Positions 25,065 to 33,613 of a DNA stretch of 64,000 nucleotides are shown here, piece by piece. The stretch spans positions 124,001 through 188,000 of the forward strand of contig JAGYKD010000002.1 of assembly GCA_018401695.1 (NCBI GenBank), read 5' to 3'. Source of the DNA: Flavobacteriales bacterium. Lineage in GTDB: Bacteria; Bacteroidota; Bacteroidia; CAIKAF01. Position 1 is the first letter of the stretch. Each line of letters starts with the position of its first letter. Position numbers and translations under genes: made by a program. The notes under the pieces were generated by a model that worked only from the letters and a program-made list of their open reading frames with translations, was not told the DNA's origin and made no database searches.

Positions 25065-26302
25065 GATTTCTTGTAGGGAATTTGAGATTGGTGCGGATCT
25101 TGTTCAGGCTTACTCAGTATAGCTTCTAAGCGACTTTCTAATTCATCGGTGAGCAGGTGCTCTACAATTTCTGCGTTGTCGTGCAAGTGATCGGCAGGCA
25201 AGTTTAGCCGCTCGTGCAAATAGCTTTCCCAGAGCCGGTGCCTACGCACTACGGAACTGGCTTTTTCTTGGCCTAATCTGCTTAAGGTCCAGCTTCCTTT
25301 TTCTTTGTCAATGAGGCCTTGTTGAACCATACTTCTTTTTATCCGTAAGCTTTTGGCATCGCTAATGCCACACCTAAACGCCAGTTCTTGATCAGATAAC
25401 CCCCTTGCTTTCCAAAGTTCTTTAAGGATGTTCTCTTGAATCCACCGCTTCTTTTCCAGCTGGCTAATCCAATAGCGGCTTAAGTAGCCTAGGTTGGGCC
25501 AAGCCAATAGTACAAAAAAGGCGAACAGCGAAAGCAATACCACCATAGCGGCTCCGGTAGAAATTCCCGGTTGGTAAGCCGACCACCAAGCTGCCAATGC
25601 CCCGGAAAAGCCGGCACTAAGCATGGAAATGCCAATCATGTATTTGGGCTTAAAGCTTAAAAAGTGCCCTATGGCCGCCGGAGTAATGAGCAGTGCGGCC
25701 GTTAAAACCATGCCAATAGAGCGGATGGATGCGGTAACTACCAAGGCAACCCATAGGTTAAGGAACCACTCGGTTTGTCGCATAGGCATGCCTGAAGACT
25801 GGGCAAATTCCGGGTCAAAGCAAAAAAGCCAAAGAGGCCTAAACAACAGCCAGGCAAGGATTAAGGCCAAAATAAATAAGCCTCCAAGCACATATACTTC
25901 GCTGGGTAACATAGCGGCAGCTTTACCCATAATAAGGTGCTGAACGCCTGAATTTCCAAAGCCCGCCCTTTGCATGCTGCTTAAAAGTGCCAAGCCTAAA
26001 CCAAAGAACAATACCAGGCTAATTCCGGTGGCTCCGTCCTCGGGGATTTTAGACCGTTTTTGAATGGCATTTATCAAGGCAATACTCAAAAGCCCCGTTC
26101 CGGTTCCGGCCAAATACACCAGCCAATGGTCGCGGTAGCCACTCAGCCAAATGCCCAAACAAACTCCCGGAAGCAGGGCATGTGCCAGGGCATCCCCTGC
26201 CAGCGACTGCCTTCGCAAATACATGGGAATGCCGGTTAAGGCCGTAAGCAAACCGCTTAGACTACAGCCTATAAATACCCAGACAGCATTACTCAAATCC
26301 AT
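25061..26302 (-). CDS. Metal ABC permease fused to a DtxR-type repressor domain (YtgCR-like)
   Basis: 413 residues. Residues 1-275 are an ABC-3 permease (RRQSLAGDALAHALLPGV, SIGMVLTAALLITPAAIGHF). After a short basic linker (KKRWIQENIL), residues about 290-413 form a winged HTH (LSDQELAFRCGISDAKSL) and a metal-binding domain (RRHRLWESYLHERL, EIVEHLLTDELESRL, QDPHQSQIP) like that of the separate repressor at 23544. It lacks the SH3-like C-terminus. The same fusion and gene order occur in chlamydial YtgABCD, where cleavage frees an iron-dependent repressor. Confidence 0.9.
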   Translation of the reverse strand: MDLSNAVWVFIGCSLSGLLTALTGIPMYLRRQSLAGDALAHALLPGVCLGIWLSGYRDHWLVYLAGTGTGLLSIALINAIQKRSKIPEDGATGISLVLFFGLGLALLSSMQRAGFGNSGVQHLIMGKAAAMLPSEVYVLGGLFILALILAWLLFRPLWLFCFDPEFAQSSGMPMRQTEWFLNLWVALVVTASIRSIGMVLTAALLITPAAIGHFLSFKPKYMIGISMLSAGFSGALAAWWSAYQPGISTGAAMVVLLSLFAFFVLLAWPNLGYLSRYWISQLEKKRWIQENILKELWKARGLSDQELAFRCGISDAKSLRIKRSMVQQGLIDKEKGSWTLSRLGQEKASSVVRRHRLWESYLHERLNLPADHLHDNAEIVEHLLTDELESRLEAILSKPEQDPHQSQIPYKKS

Positions 26303-27097
26303 TTAGCTCTTTTGATTTCTTGGGTCCTTAAACCTACCCGGATTTCGAGTTACTAAATCAATGACATCGGACAAAATGCTCAGGTCACTTCCGTACGTTG
26401 CCGATAAATTCTCGTGATTAAACACTTCCGAAACAGGGCCTGAAGCTACAAGTCGGGTATTTAATAAAATAGCATTATCCAGAATTTTGCCCGCAGATAC
26501 CAAATCGTGGTGCACCATTACAATACTTTTTCCCTGCTCAATGAGCAGCTTAAGCATATGCAAAATCCGTTCTGCAGACCCTGCATCTACTCCTGCAAAG
26601 GGCTCATCCAAAAATAAGAGGGATGGTTCTCGGGCCAAAGCTCGAGCTAAAAATACACGCTGCCTTTGTCCTCCGCTTAGTTGTCCGATTTGCCGATTCG
26701 CTAAATGGTTCATGCCTGTTTGTTCGAGCCAATACAAGGCGGCTTCCTTGTCTTTTTTGCCTAGCCTTTGCCAAAACCTACCGGGACGATACCGCCCCAT
26801 AAGGACCACATCCATTACCGTTGCAGGGAAATTCCAGTCGACACTCTCTTTTTGTGGAACGTAGGCAATGCGGTGCCGTACCTTATCTACATTTTGTCCC
26901 CACAAATGTGCATAACCGGTATAAGGCGTAATTTGCCCCAAAAGGCATTTTAAAAGGGTGGACTTTCCACTGCCGTTTGGACCTAAAATACCCGTGAATT
27001 TACCTTCTTGTATCTGAAAATCTAAATTCCAGATGGCCGGTCTGCGCCGATAGCCTGCGGTAAGGTTGTGGACGTCTACAATAGGCTTGCTTTCCAT
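26303..27097 (-). CDS. Metal ABC transporter ATP-binding protein
   Basis: 264 residues with Walker A GPNGSGKST (about 40), signature LSGGQRQRV (about 138), Walker B LLFLDEPFAGVD (about 160) and H-loop VMVHHDL (about 195). It powers the two permeases in uptake of Mn, Zn or Fe. Its end abuts the permease-repressor gene with no gap. Confidence 0.94.
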   Translation of the reverse strand: MESKPIVDVHNLTAGYRRRPAIWNLDFQIQEGKFTGILGPNGSGKSTLLKCLLGQITPYTGYAHLWGQNVDKVRHRIAYVPQKESVDWNFPATVMDVVLMGRYRPGRFWQRLGKKDKEAALYWLEQTGMNHLANRQIGQLSGGQRQRVFLARALAREPSLLFLDEPFAGVDAGSAERILHMLKLLIEQGKSIVMVHHDLVSAGKILDNAILLNTRLVASGPVSEVFNHENLSATYGSDLSILSDVIDLVTRNPGRFKDPRNQKS

Positions 27098-27099
27098 AT

Positions 27100-28023
27100 T
27101 TATGGGTTACTGGCTAAGGATTCTGCCAAGTGAAGGGCATTTTTTTGAAGCATGCTGCTCCAGGTGTCTGCCAGGCTGCCTTCGGGCCCCGGGGCATCGG
27201 CGTATAAAGTGGCACCTTGGATTAATTGGTGCCCTTGAGCAGCACAGCCACGGACTACTGCCTCCATAGACCTTCGGCTTTGTCCGGTTTCTGTAAATAC
27301 GGCAGGAATGCTTTGCTTTACCACATAATCTACCATGTCTTGAACCTCAAAAACGCCAAACTCTGCGGTGGTTGAAACCCCTTGCAACGATTTGACTTCC
27401 AAGCCATACCTTCGGCCAAAATAGGCAAAGGCGTCGTGTACGGTAAGGAGTACCCGTCGGCGGACCGGTATAGTTTCTATGCGACACATTACTTCTTGAT
27501 CCAAGCCTAAGCAAAATTTCTTTAAGCGCTCTTTTCTGAGGTGGAGGGTGTCTTGAGGAATACGCAATAGGGGAGCTAGTTGGTCCACTGCCTGAAACAT
27601 GCACTGCATCCAAAGGATAGGGTCGAACCAGAAATGGGGGTCGTAATGGTAACCGTCGGCCGGAATAGCTGCCTGAGGAGCTAATGCATCCGATAGCCGC
27701 ACCGAAAAAGCTTGTAAGTGGGGGCTTTCGAGCATGGAAGTCATGTTTCCTTCGAGGTAAAAACCATTGAATACCACGGCTTGGGCGTTTTCTAAGGCAG
27801 AAAGATCTCCGGGGACCGGGCGATAGCTGTGTGGATCTGAGCCCGGCCCCATAAGCACTTGAATTTCTGCGTAGTCTTTGATTAATGGCTCCAAGCCATC
27901 TCGAATCATTGCGGTAGTGGTTACCACCAGAGGACGTGTGCCTCCTTTAGGTGCGTTTTTGCATGCCCAAAGGCAAAGCAAAAGCAACAAAGCAAAGAGG
28001 CTAAAGCGCATTTGGTGAAACAT
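27100..28023 (-). CDS. Metal ABC transporter substrate-binding lipoprotein (TroA/ZnuA type)
   Basis: 307 residues from the ATG at 28023 (ATG at 28011 also possible). The lipobox is CLWAC. Cluster A-1 metal ligands are visible: GSDPHSYRP (His about 64), HYDPHFWFDP (His about 122), TVHDAFAYFGRRYG (His about 190) and LADTWSSM (Asp about 275). The metal may be Mn, Zn or Fe. A longer in-frame start up to 28317 would translate hairpin element A and should be rejected. First gene of the operon. Confidence 0.9.
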   Translation of the reverse strand: MFHQMRFSLFALLLLLCLWACKNAPKGGTRPLVVTTTAMIRDGLEPLIKDYAEIQVLMGPGSDPHSYRPVPGDLSALENAQAVVFNGFYLEGNMTSMLESPHLQAFSVRLSDALAPQAAIPADGYHYDPHFWFDPILWMQCMFQAVDQLAPLLRIPQDTLHLRKERLKKFCLGLDQEVMCRIETIPVRRRVLLTVHDAFAYFGRRYGLEVKSLQGVSTTAEFGVFEVQDMVDYVVKQSIPAVFTETGQSRRSMEAVVRGCAAQGHQLIQGATLYADAPGPEGSLADTWSSMLQKNALHLAESLASNP

Positions 28024-28059
28024 GGGGTAAAGGTAGTTTTTGCAAACAGAATTTGAAAA

Positions 28060-28074
28060 TTTGGCTTGTCTAAA
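28060..28074. promoter_or_regulatory. Possible repressor site upstream of the metal ABC operon
   Basis: TTTGGCTTGTCTAAA is an imperfect palindrome (TTTGG, five bases, CTAAA) 36 bases before the start of the substrate-binding gene. DtxR-type sites have this general form, but the match is weak. A -7-like TACCTTTA lies nearer the gene at 28028-28035. Confidence 0.25.
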
Positions 28075-28118
28075 AATGCCTATGTCTTTTTTTAAAATGT
28101 ATTTAATACGGAGCTTAA

Positions 28119-28261
28119 GCGCCCCGGATGCGGTGGAAAGCCCGGAGGACCGAGGCCTAGCTTTTGCAGGAGGAAAGGAGTGGCGCGCAGCAAACTCCCT
28201 TTCCGACACGCAAAAGCAGGCTGAGGGCCGAGGACTTGAAACCGGCAGCCGGAAAAGGCGC
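28119..28261 (+). repeat. Structured hairpin element, subfamily 1 (copy A)
   Basis: The ends pair (GCGCC at 28119, GGCGC at 28257). Order: CCCCGGATGCGGTGGAAAGC flank, outer stem GCTTTTGC (28160) with GCAAAAGC (28210), inner stem GGAAAGGAGT (28172) with ACTCCCTTTCC (28194, one bulge), 12-base loop GGCGCGCAGCAA, and the GAGGACTTGAAACCGGCAGC flank. Copies at 19370 and 38533 share loop and flanks but have other stem bases that still pair. Its 3' end abuts the terminator of the next gene, antisense to it. Confidence 0.7.
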
Positions 28262-28272
28262 CCAAAAAAATC

Positions 28273-28307
28273 AAAAAAAAAGCCTCCACAAGGGAGGCTT
28301 AAAAAAA
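28273..28307 (-). terminator. Intrinsic terminator of the T9SS cargo gene
   Basis: On the minus strand, AAGCCTCCCTTGTGGAGGC (stem GCCTCC with GGAGGC) followed by a run of nine T. Hairpin element A lies just beyond it. Confidence 0.88.
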
Positions 28308-28320
28308 CTAGGACCAAAGC

Positions 28321-29277
28321 TTAGTGAGCCACAGTAATCTTTTGGCGTCCAATGCGTTTAAAATCGGTCTGAACTACCAAAATATACTGACCATTGCTCA
28401 GGTCTTGGAGGTCCATGCTCAGTTGATCGGCTTGGTTCCGTACCTCGCGGACGAGTTGACCATTGAGGTTGTAAAGACGCAAGCGTACGGGTTCGTTGAT
28501 GTCTTGTACCTGCACCTGAATGCGGTCGGCAGCAGGATTGGGGAATACCTGAATGTTGGCATTATCGGTTTCTTCAAAGGAAGAAGTAAATTCAAAAGAA
28601 AGGTCGTCCAAAGAGAGTGCAGAACCTATTTGTCCGGCACTGTTTTGCAGGTTTACCAAATCGTAGCCTGCACTGGAAGACATAATGATGTTGATGGAAT
28701 CGGGGTTGAATTGGGACGTGTAATTGATGTCCACCGAAAATTGAGTCCAAGCATTTTGTGCTGATGTAATCACTAAGTTGCCGGTTCCAAGCACCATTTT
28801 GGTTTGGTTTAGGGCGTCGTATACCGTCAGCTCCACAAAGAAGGCAGCAGAATCTCCGCTCACGGGGGCATACTGGTAGTAGCCTGTCATGCGCAAAGGC
28901 CTTTGGGTGTAGGGACGTCCCAAATAAATGGTTTGGTTGGCAATGTCCACATCGCCGGTGCCTAAATAACCGGGCACGATGATGGCACCGGCCACCGCGT
29001 CGGTAACCACTTGTAAGGAATAATTGCCATTATAAGCATTTGCTGCGTCCAACCTAAAGGCAGAAGGGGAGGTAAGGGGAGCTTCCAAGATGGCGTTTAG
29101 GGTGCGCAAGAAATTCTGGGTGCGGTCTTGATTTGGTCCTAAGTCGTTGTAGGTTTGTGCACCGCCGGTTTGGTAGCTGTTCCATTGCTCCATATCGCCA
29201 TTAGGCATAAGTGTTTGAGCGGTAAGTCCAATGCTCAATACTAAAGAAGAAATAGTAACAATTGATTTCATATCCAT
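28321..29277 (-). CDS. Secreted protein with type IX sorting domain (type A)
   Basis: 318 residues (a second Met two codons in is equally likely). The signal peptide ends GLTAQ. The central region (about 25-235) is beta-rich, like carbohydrate-binding or jelly-roll modules (NGDMEQWNSYQTGG, YSLQVVTDAVAG). The last 80 residues are a T9SS type A sorting domain (VFPNPAADRIQVQV, LYNLNGQLV, LSNGQYILVV). It should be exported by the GldN-containing machine. TATCTTTG (-7) lies at 29291-29298. It follows the TonB receptor gene. Confidence 0.85.
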   Translation of the reverse strand: MDMKSIVTISSLVLSIGLTAQTLMPNGDMEQWNSYQTGGAQTYNDLGPNQDRTQNFLRTLNAILEAPLTSPSAFRLDAANAYNGNYSLQVVTDAVAGAIIVPGYLGTGDVDIANQTIYLGRPYTQRPLRMTGYYQYAPVSGDSAAFFVELTVYDALNQTKMVLGTGNLVITSAQNAWTQFSVDINYTSQFNPDSINIIMSSSAGYDLVNLQNSAGQIGSALSLDDLSFEFTSSFEETDNANIQVFPNPAADRIQVQVQDINEPVRLRLYNLNGQLVREVRNQADQLSMDLQDLSNGQYILVVQTDFKRIGRQKITVAH

Positions 29278-29328
29278 GCAGATTTAAGTGCAAAGATAAT
29301 TCAGGAAATCGGAATGCGGTGTTTTGCT

Positions 29329-31863
29329 CTAAAAAGTGAAGCCAATTTGGAGGGTGGTTAGCCTGGGAGGTGCCACTCCCAAGGGGCGAACGCTGTATTC
29401 GGCGTTGAAGAGGTTTTCGCAAATTAGCCCTACTCTGAGCCATTTCCATGCATAATTGATGCGTGCGTCAAATACCCAAGCTCCGGCTCCGGCTCTGTCC
29501 AAAAACTCTTGAAGCCCTCCAAACTGGCTGGAGGTGCCGGGCAATACAAAAAAGCGGTCAATTACCTGCATGGTGCTGTAGTAACGCGCGGTGTAGCCCA
29601 GCGAAAATCCTTTAAAGTTGATCTGTACATCTCCGTTTACTAAATGTTGGACTCTGTACTTGAGGATGTTATTACCGCTTGAGGTATCGGTTGCCGTTTG
29701 GTTGTACGATAGATTAAATGTGTCCAATTGTCCACCGGGAACATTGATGTTGTTTTCGATGGAGGTGGCGTAGGCTAAATCCGGCTCCAAGGTTTGAGGC
29801 AAGCTGTAGGTATAGCCAGCGTTGATGTCTATGCTCCAATTTTTGTGTAGCAGCAATTGGGTATACAAAATGGCTTCTGTACCACGAATGCGTGCTTTTC
29901 CGGTGTTGAAGAATCGAAAACCGGAGAGGTTTTTTTGGATGTCAGAAAGGCCTACAAAGGCAAACTCCACAAAGTTTTCGTATTCCTGCCAGAATCCGGA
30001 AATATCCACAAAGCCACGCAGCTTTTTACCGAAACGGTAGAGTTGTTTCACCCCAATTTCGCCGCTCCAACTGGTTTCGGGCTCCAAATCCGGATTGGCA
30101 AAGAATCCGCTACCTCCGCTAAAGGTGGAGATGAAGCGTTCGCCGATGGTGGGAAAGCGGAATCCTTGTCCCCAAGAGGCGCGTAAGAAGGTGCCGTCGG
30201 TGAGCCTAAAGTTGCTGCCAACCCGAAACACAGGTTGTGCTTCGGTAATGTGGTTTACTTGAAAATACTCATACCTTCCACCGGCGGTTAAGGTGAGTCG
30301 TTTAAAGAATTTTTTCTCTAGTTGCACATAGGCCGCAGCATTCAAGGCATTGGAGGTGGAGTCACCGGTGCCTGTAGCGCTAAAAACGCCTCCGGTGCTC
30401 CAGGTATGGCTCATGCTAAGTCCAGCGGTAATGGACAAATCCTTGGTAACGAATGGAAGGACACCTGTAGATGAAAAGTCTCTGCTAAACTGGTATTCCG
30501 CAAAAGAAGTCCTGGACCTGGAATCTTGTCCTTGTTGTAGGCTGTCGTTTTGCCCGTTGACATCTCCATCAGACCAGCTGCCAAACAGACGCGCTCGAAG
30601 AATATGTTTGGCTCCCTTTTTGCCGGAATACATGAGGTATGGATCTAAATAGGCAAAGAAATTGTTGAAATTGGTTAGGCTTCCCGGAAGCATGCGATAC
30701 ATGTTGGTATCGGCATCCTGCCAGAAAAAGCTTTGGCTTTCGTTTAGAACAATAGCGTTTCCGTTTAATCCAAAGCTAATTCCGTCCCATTTTTTTATTC
30801 TAAACCGGGTATTGAAGTTCATCCGAATGCTTCGTTCGTATTCTCCAATATTGGTGCGGGTGGTATCGAATGGTCCGGAGGTAAAGCCCCCCTCAAGAGG
30901 TTCTCCTCCCTTGAATCCTTGATCCCAAAGGGCTTGACCTCCAAGCACCAGGTCTACTTCAAAGGTTTCGCTTTTGGGCTTAATGATGCGGGAGTGCAGG
31001 AAGTTCATACCCGATTTGAGGGGATTAAACCCTGTCCAAGGTTTTTTGTAACTGTCGTTTGGGCCGCTGTAGATTCCGGTAAACAGGTTTATTTTGGTTA
31101 AGGGTTTACCGGTAGGGTAGGCTGTTCTAATGTTGATTACTCCATTGGAAGCTCCCGAGCCGTAAAGCACCGAAGAGGCTCCTTTTACTACTTCTATTTG
31201 AGAGGTGTTTTCCATGGGGTAGAAGCTCCACATAGGGCGGCCTGCGTCGGCCCTCAAAATGGGCATACCATCAATAAGAATGAGCACTCTACTGCCCAAT
31301 CCGGAGCTAAAACCGGACCCTCCGCGGATTTGTGGTTCTGCATCCACAATGGTTACGCCGGGAATTTGTTCAATTACCAAATCGGCGGAGGTGGCGTTTC
31401 GATTTCGAATCAGTTCCGGCTTAACCAGACTGATGGAGACGGTAGATTCCTCTATTTTTTGGGGGTTTCGGCTTTCGGCATATACGACTTCGTTTAGCTC
31501 CAGCATGCTAGGTTCCAACACCATGTCTTTGAATAAAATTTCTCCGGCTTTGATAATAATGGTGTCTGTGGCTGCTTTAAACCCAACAGCAGAATAGTGT
31601 AATAGATAGGTGCCGGACTTATTTTCTAAGCGATAAAAACCATTGAAGTCCGAAATGGCGCCTTTGAGTGAGGACTCGGTGGGTATGTCCCCTTGGTTGG
31701 CTCCAAGTTCCGTTAAATACACCGTAACCAAAGGAACCGGTTCTTTTTCTGTGGAGCCTGTTATGGTGCCTTGAACAGATCCGTTTTGTGCATGTAAATT
31801 CGTTTCGAGGGCGTTACTTAGAGCCAAACCCAAGGCCAAATAGGTTACAACAGTTTTTATCAT
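29329..31863 (-). CDS. TonB-dependent receptor with CarboxypepD_reg-like domain
   Basis: 844 residues. After a signal peptide comes a CarboxypepD_reg-like domain (about 27-115, VQGTITGSTEKEPVPLVTVY), a plug domain (about 130-235, IPGVTIVDAEPQIRGGSGF, VEVVKGASSVLYGSGA-like) and a 22-strand barrel ending in LTTLQIGFTF. It imports a substrate across the outer membrane using TonB energy; neighbours do not reveal which. No SusD partner is present. The leader upstream may be structured (31864-31960). Confidence 0.92.
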   Translation of the reverse strand: MIKTVVTYLALGLALSNALETNLHAQNGSVQGTITGSTEKEPVPLVTVYLTELGANQGDIPTESSLKGAISDFNGFYRLENKSGTYLLHYSAVGFKAATDTIIIKAGEILFKDMVLEPSMLELNEVVYAESRNPQKIEESTVSISLVKPELIRNRNATSADLVIEQIPGVTIVDAEPQIRGGSGFSSGLGSRVLILIDGMPILRADAGRPMWSFYPMENTSQIEVVKGASSVLYGSGASNGVINIRTAYPTGKPLTKINLFTGIYSGPNDSYKKPWTGFNPLKSGMNFLHSRIIKPKSETFEVDLVLGGQALWDQGFKGGEPLEGGFTSGPFDTTRTNIGEYERSIRMNFNTRFRIKKWDGISFGLNGNAIVLNESQSFFWQDADTNMYRMLPGSLTNFNNFFAYLDPYLMYSGKKGAKHILRARLFGSWSDGDVNGQNDSLQQGQDSRSRTSFAEYQFSRDFSSTGVLPFVTKDLSITAGLSMSHTWSTGGVFSATGTGDSTSNALNAAAYVQLEKKFFKRLTLTAGGRYEYFQVNHITEAQPVFRVGSNFRLTDGTFLRASWGQGFRFPTIGERFISTFSGGSGFFANPDLEPETSWSGEIGVKQLYRFGKKLRGFVDISGFWQEYENFVEFAFVGLSDIQKNLSGFRFFNTGKARIRGTEAILYTQLLLHKNWSIDINAGYTYSLPQTLEPDLAYATSIENNINVPGGQLDTFNLSYNQTATDTSSGNNILKYRVQHLVNGDVQINFKGFSLGYTARYYSTMQVIDRFFVLPGTSSQFGGLQEFLDRAGAGAWVFDARINYAWKWLRVGLICENLFNAEYSVRPLGVAPPRLTTLQIGFTF

Positions 31864-31962
31864 GGTAGTCTGTTTTCCGGTCCACCGGAGTTTCGGTCGC
31901 TGTGTTCATGGTTTAGCCATGGCAAAGCAAAATGTAAAACCTAATACCCCGGTTGACTACTG
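31864..31962 (-). promoter_or_regulatory. Possibly structured leader of the TonB receptor gene
   Basis: GTAGTC beside the start codon (31865-31870) can pair with GACTAC (31955-31960). Between them are two perfect small hairpins, CCGG-tcca-CCGG (about 31876-31887) and CATGG-ttta-g-CCATG (about 31905-31920). It matches no riboswitch consensus known to the annotator. Part of the 280-base gap 31864-32143. Confidence 0.3.
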
Positions 31963-32036
31963 CAAATATGGTTAAAGCCAAAGAATTTTAGTTTGGTAAT
32001 TTATGCTTAATGAGATTTGAGCCAAATTTGGTTAAG

Positions 32037-32084
32037 TTTTAGCTCCATTATGAAAACGTGTGGTTATTTTTGCTCCATTATGAA
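32037..32084. repeat. Two 13-base direct repeats, 30 bases apart
   Basis: GCTCCATTATGAA occurs at 32042-32054 and 32072-32084, each preceded by a T run. The gap lies between the divergent TonB receptor and MATE genes, so the repeats may be a protein-binding site. Confidence 0.5.
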
Positions 32085-32143
32085 GGCTTAACTGTTCATC
32101 TCAACCATCTGTAGTCCTTAGTTTTATCGGTATTTGCATAGGT

Positions 32144-33613
32144 ATGCCTTCTTCTTTTGTGGAATTTTTTTGGAATGGTTTGCGCCGGGCCTTCAGGCTA
32201 GATGAGTGGGGTGGTTTAGGTTTTCGTGATTTTCTTTCATGGACCCGGCAAGGCCTGAGTGGAAAAGAAGATGCCAAAGAACTTACCCATGGATTGTTGT
32301 GGAAATCGGTGGTGCTGCTTTCCATACCTATGATGGCAGAAATGCTCATGGAGTCCGTTTTTGCAGTAGTCGACATGTATTTTGTTTCAAAGCTAGGCGT
32401 ACAAGAACCGGCTATTGTAGGCATTACCGAATCCGTTTTAATGCTTATGTATTCTCTTGCCGTAGGTTTATCGGTGGGGCTGACGGCTATGATAAGCCGA
32501 AGGGTAGGTGAGGGGCGTTACCATCAAGCCGGGTTGACAGCCGTGCAGGGCCTGGCCTTATCGCTTGGGTTGAGTTTGGTTTTGGCCCTTCCGGGCATAT
32601 GGTTTGCCGGAGATGTGTTGCAACTTATGGGCGCAAACCCCGGTTTGATTGCAAAGGGGGAGCGCTTTGCCGCCATAATGTATGGTGGGAATTTGTCTAT
32701 TCTGTGGCTCTTTGCCTTAAATGCCATTTTTAGGGGAGCAGGTAATGCAAGTTTGGCCATGCGAACCCTCATTTTGGCTAATGGGTTAAACCTGGTGTTG
32801 GATCCCCTGTTTATTTTTGGCCTTGGTTCTTGGGAAGGCATGGGCTTGGAAGGCGCTGCTGTGGCCACCAATATGGGAAGGTTTGCAGGGGTTGCTTATC
32901 AATTGTATTATTTTTTGGGCGGCAAAAGCCGGGTGCGGATTTTTAAGCAGCAGCTGCGATTGAATGCTTTTCTGTTAAATCGATTGGTTAAGCTTTCCTC
33001 CGGGGGAGTGGTTCAATTTCTCATAGAATCAGCCAGTTGGATGTTTTTAATCCGTGTTATGACAGGCTTTGGTGATGCGGCTCTTGCTGCATACACCATC
33101 GCATTTCGAATTATTGTGTTTACCATTTTACCCGGCTGGGGCTTGGCCAATGCTGCGGCTACCCTGGCAGGCCAAAATATTGGAGCCGGTTTTCCTCAAA
33201 GGGCCCGGGAGGCAGTCATGTTATGTCTTAGGTTAAATGTAGCCTTTTATGGTCTCCTTTCTCTTTTCCTGTGGTGGGCCTCCCCCTGGTTGGCGCAACA
33301 GTTCAATCCGAATCCGGAGGTGGTTAAAACAGCCACCTTAGGCTTACGGGTAATTTCATTAGGCTATATTTTCTTTTCGGCCGGAATGGTTTTTGGCCAG
33401 TCTCTAAATGGAGCCGGTGATACCAAATCGCCCATGTTCATTAATCTTATTGCCTTTTGGGCCATTCAAATACCCTTGGCCTTTGTTCTTGCCAACACTT
33501 TGCAATTGGGGCCGTTGGGTGTTTATGCATCGATTGCTTTTTGCCATTCTTTGTATGCCCTCATGGCCGGTTGGGTGTTTAGAAAGGGCCGCTGGGCCAA
33601 GATAAGCGTTTAG
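32144..33613 (+). CDS. MATE-family multidrug/Na+ exporter
   Basis: 489 residues, about twelve membrane helices after a 50-residue cytoplasmic N-terminus. Family-typical segments are SIPMMAEMLMESVFAVVDMY and FVSKLG (about 65-90), GITESVLMLMYSLAVGLSVG, RGAGNASLAM and NGAGDTKSPM. Members expel cationic drugs or metabolites using Na+ or H+. The long N-terminal part may include a later true start. It ends four bases into the convergent MBL-like gene. Confidence 0.9.
   Translation: MPSSFVEFFWNGLRRAFRLDEWGGLGFRDFLSWTRQGLSGKEDAKELTHGLLWKSVVLLSIPMMAEMLMESVFAVVDMYFVSKLGVQEPAIVGITESVLMLMYSLAVGLSVGLTAMISRRVGEGRYHQAGLTAVQGLALSLGLSLVLALPGIWFAGDVLQLMGANPGLIAKGERFAAIMYGGNLSILWLFALNAIFRGAGNASLAMRTLILANGLNLVLDPLFIFGLGSWEGMGLEGAAVATNMGRFAGVAYQLYYFLGGKSRVRIFKQQLRLNAFLLNRLVKLSSGGVVQFLIESASWMFLIRVMTGFGDAALAAYTIAFRIIVFTILPGWGLANAAATLAGQNIGAGFPQRAREAVMLCLRLNVAFYGLLSLFLWWASPWLAQQFNPNPEVVKTATLGLRVISLGYIFFSAGMVFGQSLNGAGDTKSPMFINLIAFWAIQIPLAFVLANTLQLGPLGVYASIAFCHSLYALMAGWVFRKGRWAKISV

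Noticed and set aside
28119-28261. Hammerhead, twister or another self-cleaving ribozyme
   Set aside because: The conserved cores of those ribozymes were looked for in the loop and flank text and not found.
28119-28261. Retron or DGR template RNA
   Set aside because: No reverse transcriptase gene is in the window, and the elements are dispersed rather than linked to one gene.
31864-32000. Cobalamin riboswitch before the TonB receptor
   Set aside because: The B12-box and the other conserved blocks of that class are not present.
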